The notes: generated by a model not told the origin, from the sequence alone. Counted from the stretch's first letter, positions 1 to 7,878 are shown. The stretch is 34,071 nt of DNA from an uncultured Clostridia bacterium (GCA_946187035.1 CAMHPQ010000012.1:1-34071); one strand, 5' to 3'. Translations and numbers: made by a program.

Positions 1-1028
1 CCAACAACCAGCTGTCCAACTTCAAGAACGGCACCTGGCAGCTGATCGACGACGTGCCCACCAACGAGATCGCCAACCTGAAGGCTGAGTATCCCGATGA
101 GTTCGTCGTTGCCGGCCAGATCGGCACCTACTATGTCTGCTGGAACGTCAACGAGGATATCCTCCCCGCTTCCTCCACCCTGACCGGTGTTGAGGCCGAG
201 AACGCCAAGGCTGAGATCCGCAACGCCATCAGCCTGCTGTTCGACCGTGAGTACATCGTCGACGAGATCGCTCAGGGCGGCCAGGTCCCCGCTGCCTCCT
301 TCGTGGCCATGGGCATGACCGACGCTGACGGCTCCGAGTTCTACAAGAACGCCAACGGCACCGGCGGCTACTATGACGCCTCTGCCGACGCCGTGCAGGA
401 CAACTTCGACAAGGCTGTCGAGGTTCTGAAGAAGTACTACACCTTCGACGAGTCCACCGGCAAGTTCACCGACTTCCCCAGCTTGACCTACCTCTACAAC
501 ACCTCTGAGGGCCACAAGGCCATCGGCGAGTACCTGCAGAGCGCTCTGGACGCCGTGGGCATCACCATGAACCTGGAGAACCAGGAGTGGAACACCTTCC
601 TGAACACCCGTAAGCAGGGCGATTACTCCATCGCTCGCAACGGCTGGCTGGCCGACTACAACGACCCCATCTGCTTCCTGGATATGTGGACCACCGCCTC
701 CGGCAACAACGACGTCCAGTTCGGTAAGGGCGACCACGCTGCCGTCGCCGGCTACAGCCTGGATCTGACCAAGTACGGCTACGACGTCAAGGTCGAGAAC
801 GGCACCTGGGCCGACACCTACGACGTGCTGATCTCCACCATCAAGAGCTGCACCGACAACGAGGCCCGCTACGCCATGATGCACATCGCTGAGGATATGC
901 TCATGTCCACTGGCTGCATCTGCCCGCTGTACTTCTACACCGATCTGTACATGATCGACGACAGCGTGCAGGGCTTCTTCTCCAACCCCCTGGGCTACAA
1001 GTACTTCATGTACTGCACCGTGGGCTGA
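1..1028 (+). CDS. ABC transporter solute-binding protein, family 5 (3' part)
   Basis: The reading frame is open from base 3 at the window edge to the TGA at 1026-1028, so about 341 C-terminal residues are visible and the signal peptide and N-terminal lobe lie outside. The product resembles the family 5 solute-binding proteins (OppA/DppA/NikA type) that capture oligopeptides or similar ligands outside the membrane for an ABC importer. Supporting traits are a segment on residues becoming an extended helix (AEIRNAISLLFDREYIV), the Tyr-Leu-Gln-Ser-Ala-Leu stretch followed by GITMNLENQEW, and the NGWLADYNDP segment, all typical of the second half of the family. Codon use is very strongly biased (GGC, CTG, AAG, GAC), suggesting high expression. 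The ligand cannot be inferred from the fragment. Permease and ATPase genes do not follow it, so they must lie upstream or elsewhere. Confidence 0.85.
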   Translation, partial: NNQLSNFKNGTWQLIDDVPTNEIANLKAEYPDEFVVAGQIGTYYVCWNVNEDILPASSTLTGVEAENAKAEIRNAISLLFDREYIVDEIAQGGQVPAASFVAMGMTDADGSEFYKNANGTGGYYDASADAVQDNFDKAVEVLKKYYTFDESTGKFTDFPSLTYLYNTSEGHKAIGEYLQSALDAVGITMNLENQEWNTFLNTRKQGDYSIARNGWLADYNDPICFLDMWTTASGNNDVQFGKGDHAAVAGYSLDLTKYGYDVKVENGTWADTYDVLISTIKSCTDNEARYAMMHIAEDMLMSTGCICPLYFYTDLYMIDDSVQGFFSNPLGYKYFMYCTVG

Positions 1029-1114
1029 GAAGCTCCGCTAACGGTTTGACCGTATAAGCAAATACCATGTTCGCCGCCTTCGTTCATTGGACGGAGGCGG
1101 CGATTTTGATAGGA

Positions 1115-1145
1115 AAACTCCCGTACCGCACGGATACGGGAGTTT
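1115..1145. terminator. Bidirectional hairpin terminator between convergent genes
   Basis: An 11-bp perfect stem (1115-1125 with 1135-1145, AAACTCCCGTA and its complement) encloses a 9-nt loop. It lies between the convergent solute-binding protein gene and the inositol-phosphatase-like gene, whose stop codon is only 3 bp away. A-rich and T-rich stem ends on both sides let it act in either direction. Confidence 0.75.
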
Positions 1146-1147
1146 GC

Positions 1148-1936
1148 TTATTGCAGGTTCAGGTTTAAGTATTCCTGAAGAATTTGGGGCGCGCCCGCGA
1201 GGATGCTTGGCTTGCTCTCGTCATGGGGGAGGGGTGTGCCGTCCGTCTTTGCGCACTTGCCGCCGGCCTCCTCCACGATCAAGACTCCGGCTGCGTAGTC
1301 CCAGAGACTCACCTGCAGCTCGAAGTACAGTCCCGCGCGGCCCGCCGCAACGGTGCAGAGATCCAGGGCCGCGGAGCCCTCTCTCCGAATGTCAAGGCTG
1401 GCGGTAAACAGCTTTTGCGCCGTGGAGAAGGTCTGCTCCGCCAGATCGGGAGAGTAGGGGGCGGTGCCGAAAACCACCACGTTGTCCTTCAGGCCGCCCT
1501 CGGCCACATGAATCGGGCTGCCGTTGAGATACGCGCCCTGGTCTTTGACGGCGGTGAACAGCTCGTCCACATAGGGGTTGTACACCGCGCCCACCACCAC
1601 ACGGCCTTTTTCGGCGTAGGCCACAGAGATGCAGCTGTGGTGGAAGCCGTGGACGAAGTTCATGGTGCCGTCAATGGGGTCGATGATGAACAGATGTTCG
1701 GAGTCCAGCCGGTCCCGCTCCTGCATCTCCTCGCAGAAGAAGTGGGCCCCCGGCACCGCCTTGCCGAGGCGGTCCATCAGCAGGGCCTGGACCCGGCGGT
1801 CATATTCTGTGACCACGTCGCGCCTGCCGGTCTTGGTCTCCGCCAGAATGCCTCTGGCCTGGAGCATCAGCTCCGCGGCCTCCCGCTGGGCGGACTCGAT
1901 CTGCTTCAAAATGGTTTCGTAACAATTTGCTTCCAT
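1148..1936 (-). CDS. Inositol monophosphatase family protein
   Basis: This 262-residue protein belongs to the Mg2+-dependent inositol monophosphatase/SuhB superfamily, which hydrolyses phosphate monoesters such as inositol 1-phosphate or sugar phosphates. Visible metal-site motifs are the Glu pair at residues 69-70 (CEEM), DPIDGTMN at 86-93 and WDYAAG at 212-217, in the family order and spacing. Length is normal for the family (about 260). The ATG at 1936 is preceded by AAGGAG at a good distance. The gene starts 21 bp after the SGNH hydrolase gene upstream and probably shares its promoter. The exact substrate (inositol phosphate, a nucleotide or another sugar phosphate) cannot be told from the sequence. 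It is too generic to call suhB. Confidence 0.9.
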   Translation of the reverse strand: MEANCYETILKQIESAQREAAELMLQARGILAETKTGRRDVVTEYDRRVQALLMDRLGKAVPGAHFFCEEMQERDRLDSEHLFIIDPIDGTMNFVHGFHHSCISVAYAEKGRVVVGAVYNPYVDELFTAVKDQGAYLNGSPIHVAEGGLKDNVVVFGTAPYSPDLAEQTFSTAQKLFTASLDIRREGSAALDLCTVAAGRAGLYFELQVSLWDYAAGVLIVEEAGGKCAKTDGTPLPHDESKPSILAGAPQILQEYLNLNLQ

Positions 1937-1957
1937 GATTTGCTCCTTGGGAAAGAA

Positions 1958-2644
1958 TTACACCGCATAGCCGCGGAGGATCTTGGTATACGCCGGGTTC
2001 AGCTGAACGCGGGCCGCCTCCACAGATTCCAGCGCCAGCGGCAGGCCGTTTTCGCCCTCGAAATCCGCCTGAAAATCCACGCCGTCGTCAGGGAGAGCGG
2101 AGAGATCTCGCTTCCCGGTGAGCAGGGCGGCGAAAATGGCGGCAATCAAATAATCCCCATAGCATGATGCGTGGGCGCCGTCGTGCCAGAAGAGGTCGAT
2201 CTCCGGGTGATCCTTTTGCACCGCGGCAAACCGCTCGCCCACCGGGGCCAGCAGGGCATCGCACTCCGCTGCCAGCCTGCGATAGCAGTCCGACATTTGT
2301 GCTGTCACCTCCGGTTGGTCCCGCATGGCCCAGGTCATGTAGACCACCGGCTTCGTCCCGGCGCCTTCGCAGAGCCGGAAGATCCGCTTCGCGTTTTCAA
2401 AGGTGGTCTGCTCTTCGGGGAAGGGGTGGGCCTGCTGCTGCAGGACGCAGAAATCATAGTTCCCGTAGAGAACTGCGAACCGCACCGCGAAATACTCCTC
2501 CCGGTGCCAGGCCAGATCCCTGTCGGAATAGGCCAGCATCGTTACCTCCGGTTTTTCGCCGGTGAGACTCTGCACCATGGCTGAAAAGGTGTGGGGCATG
2601 TCGTTGAAATAGGTGTGGCTGTTGCCGATGAACAGTACGCGCAT
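1958..2644 (-). CDS. SGNH/GDSL-type hydrolase
   Basis: A 228-residue protein with the layout of the SGNH hydrolase superfamily (esterases, lipases and carbohydrate deacetylases). The nucleophile block is at the extreme N-terminus (FIGNSHT, Ser9) and the catalytic Asp-x-x-His is at 155-158 (DGAH). No signal peptide or membrane segment is seen, so it should act in the cytoplasm. The sequence between (LQQQAHPF near residues 68-75, then a VVYMTWAMR strand) fits the family core. The ATG at 2644 follows an AAGGAGGG ribosome binding site. It is the first gene of a two-gene minus-strand unit with the inositol-phosphatase-like gene. The substrate is unknown. Confidence 0.85.
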   Translation of the reverse strand: MRVLFIGNSHTYFNDMPHTFSAMVQSLTGEKPEVTMLAYSDRDLAWHREEYFAVRFAVLYGNYDFCVLQQQAHPFPEEQTTFENAKRIFRLCEGAGTKPVVYMTWAMRDQPEVTAQMSDCYRRLAAECDALLAPVGERFAAVQKDHPEIDLFWHDGAHASCYGDYLIAAIFAALLTGKRDLSALPDDGVDFQADFEGENGLPLALESVEAARVQLNPAYTKILRGYAV

Positions 2645-2680
2645 GGGAGGACCCTCCTTTTGGCTGTCATGTCTCTGTAA

Positions 2681-2709
2681 ATATTATCCGATTCCAGAGA
2701 GAAATGCAA
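2681..2709 (-). promoter_or_regulatory. Sigma-A type promoter for the SGNH hydrolase/phosphatase unit
   Basis: Read on the minus strand: TTGCAT (2704-2709), a 17-bp spacer and TAATAT (2681-2686). The start codon follows about 37 bp downstream of the -10 box, with a strong ribosome binding site between them. Confidence 0.7.
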
Positions 2710-2726
2710 TCCCATCCAACAAAAAA

Positions 2727-2752
2727 TGCCCACCCGGAAAACCGGGTGGGCA
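2727..2752 (-). terminator. Terminator of the LRR/SLH surface protein gene
   Basis: An 11-bp GC-rich perfect stem (2727-2737 with 2742-2752) with an AAAA/TTTT loop is followed on the minus strand by six T residues (complement of 2721-2726). It lies 12 bp after the stop codon of the surface protein gene, a classic intrinsic terminator. Confidence 0.9.
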
Positions 2753-2763
2753 AAAGTGGTCAA

Positions 2764-5730
2764 TTACTTGGCCTGTCCGAGATCGCGATACAGGAAGGTC
2801 ACGATCTGAGCGCGGGTGCAGGGGGAGTCAGGCTCGAAGGTCGTGGCGGTGATGCCGGTGGTGATCTTCTCCTGGACGGCCCACAGGACCGCGTTGGTGT
2901 AGTACTCACCGGCAGGCACGTCGGTGAAGGGGTTGGCAGTCACAACGACAGGCTGCTTGGCCATACGCCACAGGAAGGTGACGGTCTGGGCGCGCGTGAC
3001 CTGGTCGTAGGGGCTGAAGGTGGTCAGAGAGGTGCCGGTGGTGATGTTCTGCTCCACAGCCCACAGGACGGCGGTGTAGAAGTACTCATTGGCGGGCACA
3101 TCGGTGAAGGGGTTCACGCTGCTGGTGGGCTTGGGCTCACCGGCGGCGCGCCACAGGAACGTGACCATCTGGGCGCGGGTGCAGTTGTCATAGGGGGAGA
3201 AGTGCAGCGGATCGGTGCCGGTGGTAATAACCGGGTTGTGGTTCACAGCCCAGGACACGGCGTCGGCGAAGTAATCACCGGCGTTGACGTCGACGAAGTT
3301 CACAGGCTTCACGCCGGTGTCGTCGGAGGGACGGGTCTCAACGTGGCTGGCGTCGCGCTTGCAGACGCGGGTCTCCTCGCCCTTCTCGGTGGCGGTGGCG
3401 GGCTTGGTCAGCTTCCACTCGCCCCAGTCATGGCCCAGAGCGGGGATCTCCTCGCCGGCCTTGATGGTCTTGCCGCAGACGGTGCAGACCTCGTTGCCGG
3501 TGAAGCCCTTCTCGGTGCAAGTGGCTTCCTTGGCGTCCTTGATCTCGGTCTTGTGCTCCTTGCAGTCAGCGGGGAAGAAGCTCTCGCCGACCTTGAGGTT
3601 CTTCAGCACGTCATTGCCGGACTTGATGACCACATTGTCCCAATCCTCGACGGTGCTGCCGTAGTGGACTTCCTTGACGTTGGTGCCGTCGAAGGCGTCC
3701 TTATCGACCATAACCAGGGACTTGGGCAGGGTGACCTTCTTCAGACCGGTGCAGTTCTCGAAAGCGCTCTCGCCGATGGTGGTGACGCCCTCGGGGATGG
3801 TGACGCTGGTGAGCTTGTCGCAGCCGTAGAATGCGCCGTCATCAATCTCAACAACCGGAATGTTGTCGCCCACGGTGGCGGGGATCACCAGATCGCCGGA
3901 GACGCTCTTGGAGCCGGTGATGATGGCCTTGCCGTCCTCGACCCTCCAGGTCAGGTGGCTGGCGTCGGCGTCATAGTGCAGGGTGGTGTCGGAATCGTCG
4001 AAGGACTTGTCACCCTTCACATCTTTCCAGTCCTGCTCGCCGCTCTTGTAGTAGACGTCCTTCAGGGCATCGTCATTGGCAAAGATGTTGGCGCCGAGAG
4101 TCTTCAGGCTCTTGGGCAGGGTGGCGCTGGCCAGCTTGTCGCAGTTGGCAAAGGCATAGTCGCCGATGGAGGTGACACCCTCGGGAACCTCGACGCTGGT
4201 GAGGGCGTCGCAGTCACTGAAGGCATAGTTGCCGATGGACTTAACAGCGGAGGGGATGGAGACGCTCTTCAGAGCGGTGCAGCCCTCGAATGCGCGGTTG
4301 CCGATGCTGGTGACGGTGGCGGGAATGGAGACGCTCTCCATGGTGGTAACACCCGCAAATGCGCCGTCGCGGATCGCGGTGACGGTAGCGCCCTGGGCCT
4401 TCTCGGGAATGGTGACGTTCTTGGCAGTGCCCTTGTATTCCGCGACGCCGGCAGTCTTGCCGTCGGTGCTGATCACAAAGACAAAGTCGTTGGTCTCGGC
4501 GGAATCGGGAGCGGGAATGGTCCAGCTGTTGCCGCCGTTGTAGGTGATGGTGGCGGGAACGTCGTTGGGGAAGTTCTCCTGCTCGTCAGTGGCGTCGCGG
4601 CCGTTGATGCGGTTCAGAATGGTGGCGGCCACCACGCGGGTGCAGGTGTCGTCGGGAGCGAAGGTGGTCTCGGAGGTGCCGTTCACATAGTGCTGCTCGG
4701 CAGCCCACAGGACGGCGTCATAGTAGGCGGCATCCTTGGAGACGTCGGTGAAGGGCATCTTGAACTCGCTGGAAGCCTTGGGCATGCCGGCGGCATACCA
4801 GGCCAGCCACACCAGATTGCCGCGGGTGTTCTTCACGGTGATGGTGGCGGCATCCTCAAGCACCTCTGCAGTCTTGACGGGGGTGTAGGCGGTGCCGGCG
4901 GGGATCTTCACGGTCTCGGTGTGATAGGCGCCTCGGATGGCCTTGCAGGTGCGCTGCTCCGCGCCGTCGCGGGAATCAGTGACCTTGGTGGTGACTTCCC
5001 AGTCGCCCCACTTGTGAGCGACCATGGGAATCATTTCGCCCTTCTTGGTGAAGCCGCAGACCTTGCAGACCCGATCGCCGGTGTAGCCTTCCTTCTGGCA
5101 GGTGGCGTCCAGCTCGTTCTCGGTTCTCCACTTGTGCTTGTCCGCGTCGCAGATGGCGTGGAGGTCGGCGTCCTTCAGCTTTTTGTTGCTGGAGGTCTCG
5201 TCCGCGATGTTGACGTCATCCCACTGATCCTCAGTGCCGTTGAAATAGACGTCCTTCACGGCGGTGTCTTTGAAAGCGTTCTTCGCAATGTTGGAAATGC
5301 TGGTGCCGGCGAAGGTGACGGTGGCCAGCTTGGTGCAGCCGGAGAAAGCGCTTGCGTCGATGGTGGTGACATTCTCCGGAATGGTGACGCTCTCAAGCTT
5401 CTTGCAGCCGGAGAAAGCGTACTTGCCGATGAACTCCAGGCTGTCAGGGAGCGTCACGCTGGTCAGAGCGGTGAAGTCCTTGAAAGCGTTCTCGCCGATG
5501 CTGGTGGCGCCCTCTTCCACGATCACAGACGTGACCGTGCCCTTGTTTGCCAGCCAGGGAGCTTTGGCATCGTCATCGTCGTAGTCCGGCATGTCGCCGT
5601 CGCAGCTGACCATCAGCGTGGTGCCATTGAGCGTCCAGACGACATCGTCCGCCGCGGCAAAGGCGCCGAAGGGCAGCAGCGTGAGCACCATGCATGCTAC
5701 GAGCAGGATGCTCCACAATCTTTTCTTCAT
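2764..5730 (-). CDS. Secreted leucine-rich-repeat (BspA-like) surface protein with SLH anchor
   Basis: The 988-residue protein begins with a signal peptide (residues 1 to about 26, MKKRLWSILL then AFAA). Order of domains: BspA-type leucine-rich repeats at about 65-160 (repeats of SVTLPDSLEFIG/AFSGC type); a Cys-rich segment at about 194-265 with CKVCG at 222-226; an isolated, divergent S-layer-homology-like unit at about 305-385; further leucine-rich repeats at about 435-560 and 600-690; a second Cys-rich segment at about 723-800 with CTVCG at 749-753; and three SLH domains at about 808-985, each carrying a TRAQ-type motif. SLH triplets bind secondary cell-wall polymers, so the protein should be non-covalently held on the outside of the wall, with the repeats displayed for protein or host contacts. 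The ATG at 5730 follows a ribosome binding site (AAGGAGG). It is monocistronic with its own promoter and terminator. Confidence 0.92.
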   Translation of the reverse strand: MKKRLWSILLVACMVLTLLPFGAFAAADDVVWTLNGTTLMVSCDGDMPDYDDDDAKAPWLANKGTVTSVIVEEGATSIGENAFKDFTALTSVTLPDSLEFIGKYAFSGCKKLESVTIPENVTTIDASAFSGCTKLATVTFAGTSISNIAKNAFKDTAVKDVYFNGTEDQWDDVNIADETSSNKKLKDADLHAICDADKHKWRTENELDATCQKEGYTGDRVCKVCGFTKKGEMIPMVAHKWGDWEVTTKVTDSRDGAEQRTCKAIRGAYHTETVKIPAGTAYTPVKTAEVLEDAATITVKNTRGNLVWLAWYAAGMPKASSEFKMPFTDVSKDAAYYDAVLWAAEQHYVNGTSETTFAPDDTCTRVVAATILNRINGRDATDEQENFPNDVPATITYNGGNSWTIPAPDSAETNDFVFVISTDGKTAGVAEYKGTAKNVTIPEKAQGATVTAIRDGAFAGVTTMESVSIPATVTSIGNRAFEGCTALKSVSIPSAVKSIGNYAFSDCDALTSVEVPEGVTSIGDYAFANCDKLASATLPKSLKTLGANIFANDDALKDVYYKSGEQDWKDVKGDKSFDDSDTTLHYDADASHLTWRVEDGKAIITGSKSVSGDLVIPATVGDNIPVVEIDDGAFYGCDKLTSVTIPEGVTTIGESAFENCTGLKKVTLPKSLVMVDKDAFDGTNVKEVHYGSTVEDWDNVVIKSGNDVLKNLKVGESFFPADCKEHKTEIKDAKEATCTEKGFTGNEVCTVCGKTIKAGEEIPALGHDWGEWKLTKPATATEKGEETRVCKRDASHVETRPSDDTGVKPVNFVDVNAGDYFADAVSWAVNHNPVITTGTDPLHFSPYDNCTRAQMVTFLWRAAGEPKPTSSVNPFTDVPANEYFYTAVLWAVEQNITTGTSLTTFSPYDQVTRAQTVTFLWRMAKQPVVVTANPFTDVPAGEYYTNAVLWAVQEKITTGITATTFEPDSPCTRAQIVTFLYRDLGQAK

Positions 5731-5768
5731 CTTGTTGCCTCCTTAACTAAAATAAGTGCAAAATAGTA

Positions 5769-5786
5769 CCGAAAGTCTTCTTTCGG
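5769..5786 (-). other. 5' leader hairpin of the LRR/SLH gene
   Basis: A perfect 7-bp inverted repeat (CCGAAAG, TCTT loop, CTTTCGG) lies between the predicted promoter and the start codon. It could stabilise the long leader mRNA or modulate expression. No T-run follows, so it is not a terminator. Confidence 0.5.
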
Positions 5787-5800
5787 CTGTTGACATAATG

Positions 5801-5829
5801 AGTTTACCATCAACTTCCTTTAAAATCAA
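5801..5829 (-). promoter_or_regulatory. Candidate promoter of the LRR/SLH gene
   Basis: Minus strand TTGATT (5824-5829), 17-bp spacer, TAAACT (5801-5806), in an AT-rich stretch that contrasts with the GC-rich coding DNA. The predicted leader is about 60 nt. Other AT-rich combinations nearby are possible. Confidence 0.5.
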
Positions 5830-5878
5830 GTGTTAACATAATTTTTGTTAAAAGTTTTTACTTTTTGACGAAAAATTC

Positions 5879-5907
5879 TTGCAATTTTGACATATCTGCG
5901 GTATGAA
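5879..5907 (+). promoter_or_regulatory. Candidate promoter of the P-loop NTPase gene
   Basis: TTGCAA (5879-5884), 17-bp spacer, TATGAA (5902-5907). If correct, the -10 box overlaps the upstream in-frame ATG at 5903 and excludes it as a start codon, supporting the GTG at 5954. Confidence 0.5.
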
Positions 5908-5953
5908 TAAAGGGGAAATCCGGGAGAAAATATGGTTAAAGAGGTACACAGCT

Positions 5954-6664
5954 GTGAAAAAAGTTGTCATTTTGATCGGAAATTACGGTTCGGGCAAGAC
6001 GGAAATCGCCCTGAACATCGCGGTGAAGTCCGCCGCCGAGGGAAAGAGAACCCAGGTCATTGATCTGGACCGCATCAACGACTATTTCCGCATGTCCGAC
6101 CATGTGAAGCTGCTGGACGCGAAAATGATCGACCTGGTGTCGCCCACCTTCGTGGGGGCCGGCGTGACCCAGACCAATATGCCCGCAGCCGTGGGCTCCG
6201 CCTTCGCCAAGGACTGGGATCTGGTGATCTTCGACGTGGGCGGCGATCCGGCGGGGGCCCTGTCTCTGGCCAGATACCACATGGACTTTGCCCAGCTCCA
6301 GCCGGAGCAGCTGGAGGTCTGGGACATCATCAACACCCGCAGACCCATGTCCGAGACGGCGGAGAAGATCCTCCGGCTCAAGGAGGACATGGAGGGCTTC
6401 GCCAGACAGACCGTCACCGGCTTTGTCCACAACTCCAATCTTCAGGCCTGGGCCAGCGCCGACGACCTCCGGGCGGGCTATCCCGTGGTGAAGGAGGCCA
6501 GCGAATTGAGCGGCATCCCGGTGATCTATACCACCGGACGGCAGGAGTTTCTGGAGGAATTTCTCCGGGACGACGGCCTGGACCCCAAATTCATCGGCAC
6601 GCCGCTGCCGCTGGAGACCTACATGCACCGCAGCTGGGACTCCTTCACAAAAGGCGGTATTTAA
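5954..6664 (+). CDS. P-loop NTPase (ParA/CobQ-like, SIMIBI class)
   Basis: A 236-residue soluble ATPase. The Walker A motif GNYGSGKT is at residues 9-16, right after the first beta-strand (VVILI). The VIDLDRIN strand and a Walker-B-like strand (WDLVIFDVGGDPAGA) follow, as in the ParA/MinD/CobQ-like NTPases. I chose the GTG at 5954 because AAAGAGG lies 9 nt upstream; an in-frame ATG at 5903 would add 17 residues but has no ribosome binding site and overlaps the predicted -10 box. No partner gene is next to it: upstream is a divergent surface-protein gene and downstream a terminator. The client molecule or complex is therefore unknown. Similar ATPases accompany metal-cofactor or redox enzymes, but nothing here proves that. 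Confidence 0.75.
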   Translation: MKKVVILIGNYGSGKTEIALNIAVKSAAEGKRTQVIDLDRINDYFRMSDHVKLLDAKMIDLVSPTFVGAGVTQTNMPAAVGSAFAKDWDLVIFDVGGDPAGALSLARYHMDFAQLQPEQLEVWDIINTRRPMSETAEKILRLKEDMEGFARQTVTGFVHNSNLQAWASADDLRAGYPVVKEASELSGIPVIYTTGRQEFLEEFLRDDGLDPKFIGTPLPLETYMHRSWDSFTKGGI

Positions 6665-6669
6665 AAAAG

Positions 6670-6701
6670 AAAACCCTTCTGTCTCTCGTCAGAAGGGTTT
6701 T
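6670..6701. terminator. Bidirectional terminator
   Basis: A 12-bp perfect stem (6670-6681 with 6690-6701; AAAACCCTTCTG and complement) with an 8-nt loop. A-rich on the left and T-rich on the right, it serves both the NTPase gene and the convergent small zinc-ribbon gene. Confidence 0.85.
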
Positions 6702-6715
6702 TGAAATCGGATGGA

Positions 6716-6910
6716 TTAGAAAACGTAGTGGCAGTCCATGCAGACGTGCTTGCCGGTGGCGGGGCAGAACCAGATGGTCTCGGTCAGGGCGCAGAGCGGG
6801 CAGGGCATACCGTCGCGCACCAGCTCGATGGCGTCGGCGCCGCCGGTGAGCTCCTGGATGGCTTCCTCGCTGAGACCCAGCGCACGGATTTCCTCAACGG
6901 TCTTTTTCAT
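6716..6910 (-). CDS. Small zinc-ribbon-like protein, 64 aa
   Basis: A 64-residue hypothetical protein. The first half is a charged amphipathic region (MKKTVEEIRALGL, then SEEAIQELTGG) and the second half has two Cys pairs, CPLC at 37-40 and CMDC at 57-60, with another Cys at 49 and His at 55 and 61. This spacing is that of a small zinc-ribbon or rubredoxin-like knuckle. A strong AAAGGAGG site, an extended -10 promoter and a terminator of its own show that it is a real gene. Function is unknown; nucleic-acid binding or a regulatory partner role would fit, but this is conjecture. Confidence 0.75.
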   Translation of the reverse strand: MKKTVEEIRALGLSEEAIQELTGGADAIELVRDGMPCPLCALTETIWFCPATGKHVCMDCHYVF

Positions 6911-6951
6911 GGAAAGTGGCCTCCTTTCTCACAATTTTCGTAAGCAAGGGT

Positions 6952-6980
6952 ATTATAGCACACTTTTGCCCCGATGAAAA
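6952..6980 (-). promoter_or_regulatory. Extended -10 promoter of the 64-aa zinc-ribbon gene
   Basis: Minus strand TTTTCA (6975-6980), 17-bp spacer, TATAAT (6952-6957) preceded by TGC, which gives an extended -10 element. The coding start lies about 42 bp downstream of the -10 box. Confidence 0.7.
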
Positions 6981-6997
6981 GATGTTTTCTGCCCGGA

Positions 6998-7027
6998 TTG
7001 ACAGCGGGCTGCCCCATCGGGTAGAAT
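6998..7027 (+). promoter_or_regulatory. Promoter of the histidine phosphatase gene
   Basis: A consensus TTGACA (6998-7003) is separated by 18 bp from TAGAAT (7022-7027). The start codon at 7058 follows about 30 bp later. Confidence 0.7.
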
Positions 7028-7057
7028 TTAGAAAAACGCAGGAAGCGGGGGAAAACC

Positions 7058-7627
7058 ATGATCTACATCATCCGGCATGGCCAGACCGAAAAGAACAGGG
7101 CCATGGTGCTCCAGGGCAGAAGCGACCAGCCTTTGAACGAAGACGGCGTCCGACAGGCGGAGCAGGCGGGGGCGTATTTTCAGGCAAAGGGCATCCGCTT
7201 TGATCAGGTCTGGTCCAGTCCGCTGATCCGGGCGGTGCAGACGGCAAAACTGGTGGCCCCGGAGGCGGAAATCCGCACCGACCAGCGGCTTTTGGAGATG
7301 GACTACGGCCCTTACGAGGGCGCAAGTCTGGAAAACCCGGCCCCGGAGCTGCTGCACTTTTTCATGGATTTCGTGCACCATCCCGCCCCGGCGGGCATGG
7401 AGTCTCTGGAGTCTGTGGTCAAACGGCTGGGCAGCTTTTTGGAGGATATCCACGGAGGGGGCAACATCCTGATCTCCACCCACGCCATCGCCATGAAGGG
7501 CGCGCTGGAGTACCTGACCCCCGACGCCAACGGCGCCTACTGGTCGAAGCACATCGGCAATTGCGCCGTCTATACGGCCGAGCAGACCGAGAACGGATAC
7601 ACAGTGCCGATGGAGTTCAAATTCTAG
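7058..7627 (+). CDS. Histidine phosphatase family protein
   Basis: A 189-residue member of the phosphoglycerate-mutase-like (histidine phosphatase) superfamily. The RHG motif is at residues 6-8 with the phosphoryl-accepting His7; a second phosphate-pocket Arg is at 58 (SSPLIRAVQTA), a likely acid Glu at 80 (LLEMDYG) and the second catalytic His at 142 (ISTHA). These are the complete active-site set. The short length and lack of a mutase-specific insert point to a phosphatase rather than a glycolytic phosphoglycerate mutase. Candidate substrates include alpha-ribazole phosphate (CobC-like) or small sugar phosphates, and no neighbour decides between them. The start ATG has a purine-rich site (GCGGGGGAAA). 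Confidence 0.88.
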   Translation: MIYIIRHGQTEKNRAMVLQGRSDQPLNEDGVRQAEQAGAYFQAKGIRFDQVWSSPLIRAVQTAKLVAPEAEIRTDQRLLEMDYGPYEGASLENPAPELLHFFMDFVHHPAPAGMESLESVVKRLGSFLEDIHGGGNILISTHAIAMKGALEYLTPDANGAYWSKHIGNCAVYTAEQTENGYTVPMEFKF

Positions 7628-7666
7628 TTTAGCGATTTGATAGATTCAGCAGAGGCCAAAAAAGAA

Positions 7667-7835
7667 TGTCATTGCGAGGAGCGCAGCGACGTGGCAATCC
7701 GCATCCCCCGGCGGCGGAGTAGAATCTCGCAGAACGTTGAGATAAAACGGATTCGCCTTACATCCACCAAAGAATCAGTCTGCAGCGCAAGAGAACGGAT
7801 TGCCACACCAGTCTGCGGACTGGTTCGCAATGACA
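7667..7835. repeat. Inverted-repeat element copy 1 (REPIN/MITE-like, 169 bp)
   Basis: The element is bounded by TGTCATTGCGA (7667-7677) and its exact complement TCGCAATGACA (7825-7835). A second inner inverted pair is GTGGCAATCCG (from 7691) and CGGATTGCCA (from 7796). The right end includes a small palindrome, CCAGTCTGCGGACTGG (7808-7823). A close copy in the opposite orientation is at 26211-26389. The copies share a near-identical right end of about 44 bp and a 30-bp block with CCCCCGGCGGCGGAG near the left end. There is no transposase inside and no clear target duplication. Ends of the type GTCATTGCGA...GGCAATCC recur in intergenic repeats of many bacteria, so this is probably a mobile or mobilised non-coding element. 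Confidence 0.85.
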
Positions 7836-7878
7836 CGCTTTTTCTCTGCTCGTTAAACTCCAATATAAACACGGAAAC

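Noticed and set aside
2704..5766. A 1020-codon plus-strand open frame opposite the LRR/SLH gene
   Set aside because: It is a Gly/Val/Leu/His-rich shadow of a GC-rich gene; the minus strand has signal peptide, domains, promoter and terminator.
5903..5953. Upstream ATG for the P-loop NTPase
   Set aside because: No ribosome binding site and overlap with the likely -10 box; GTG 5954 places Walker A at the usual distance from the N-terminus.
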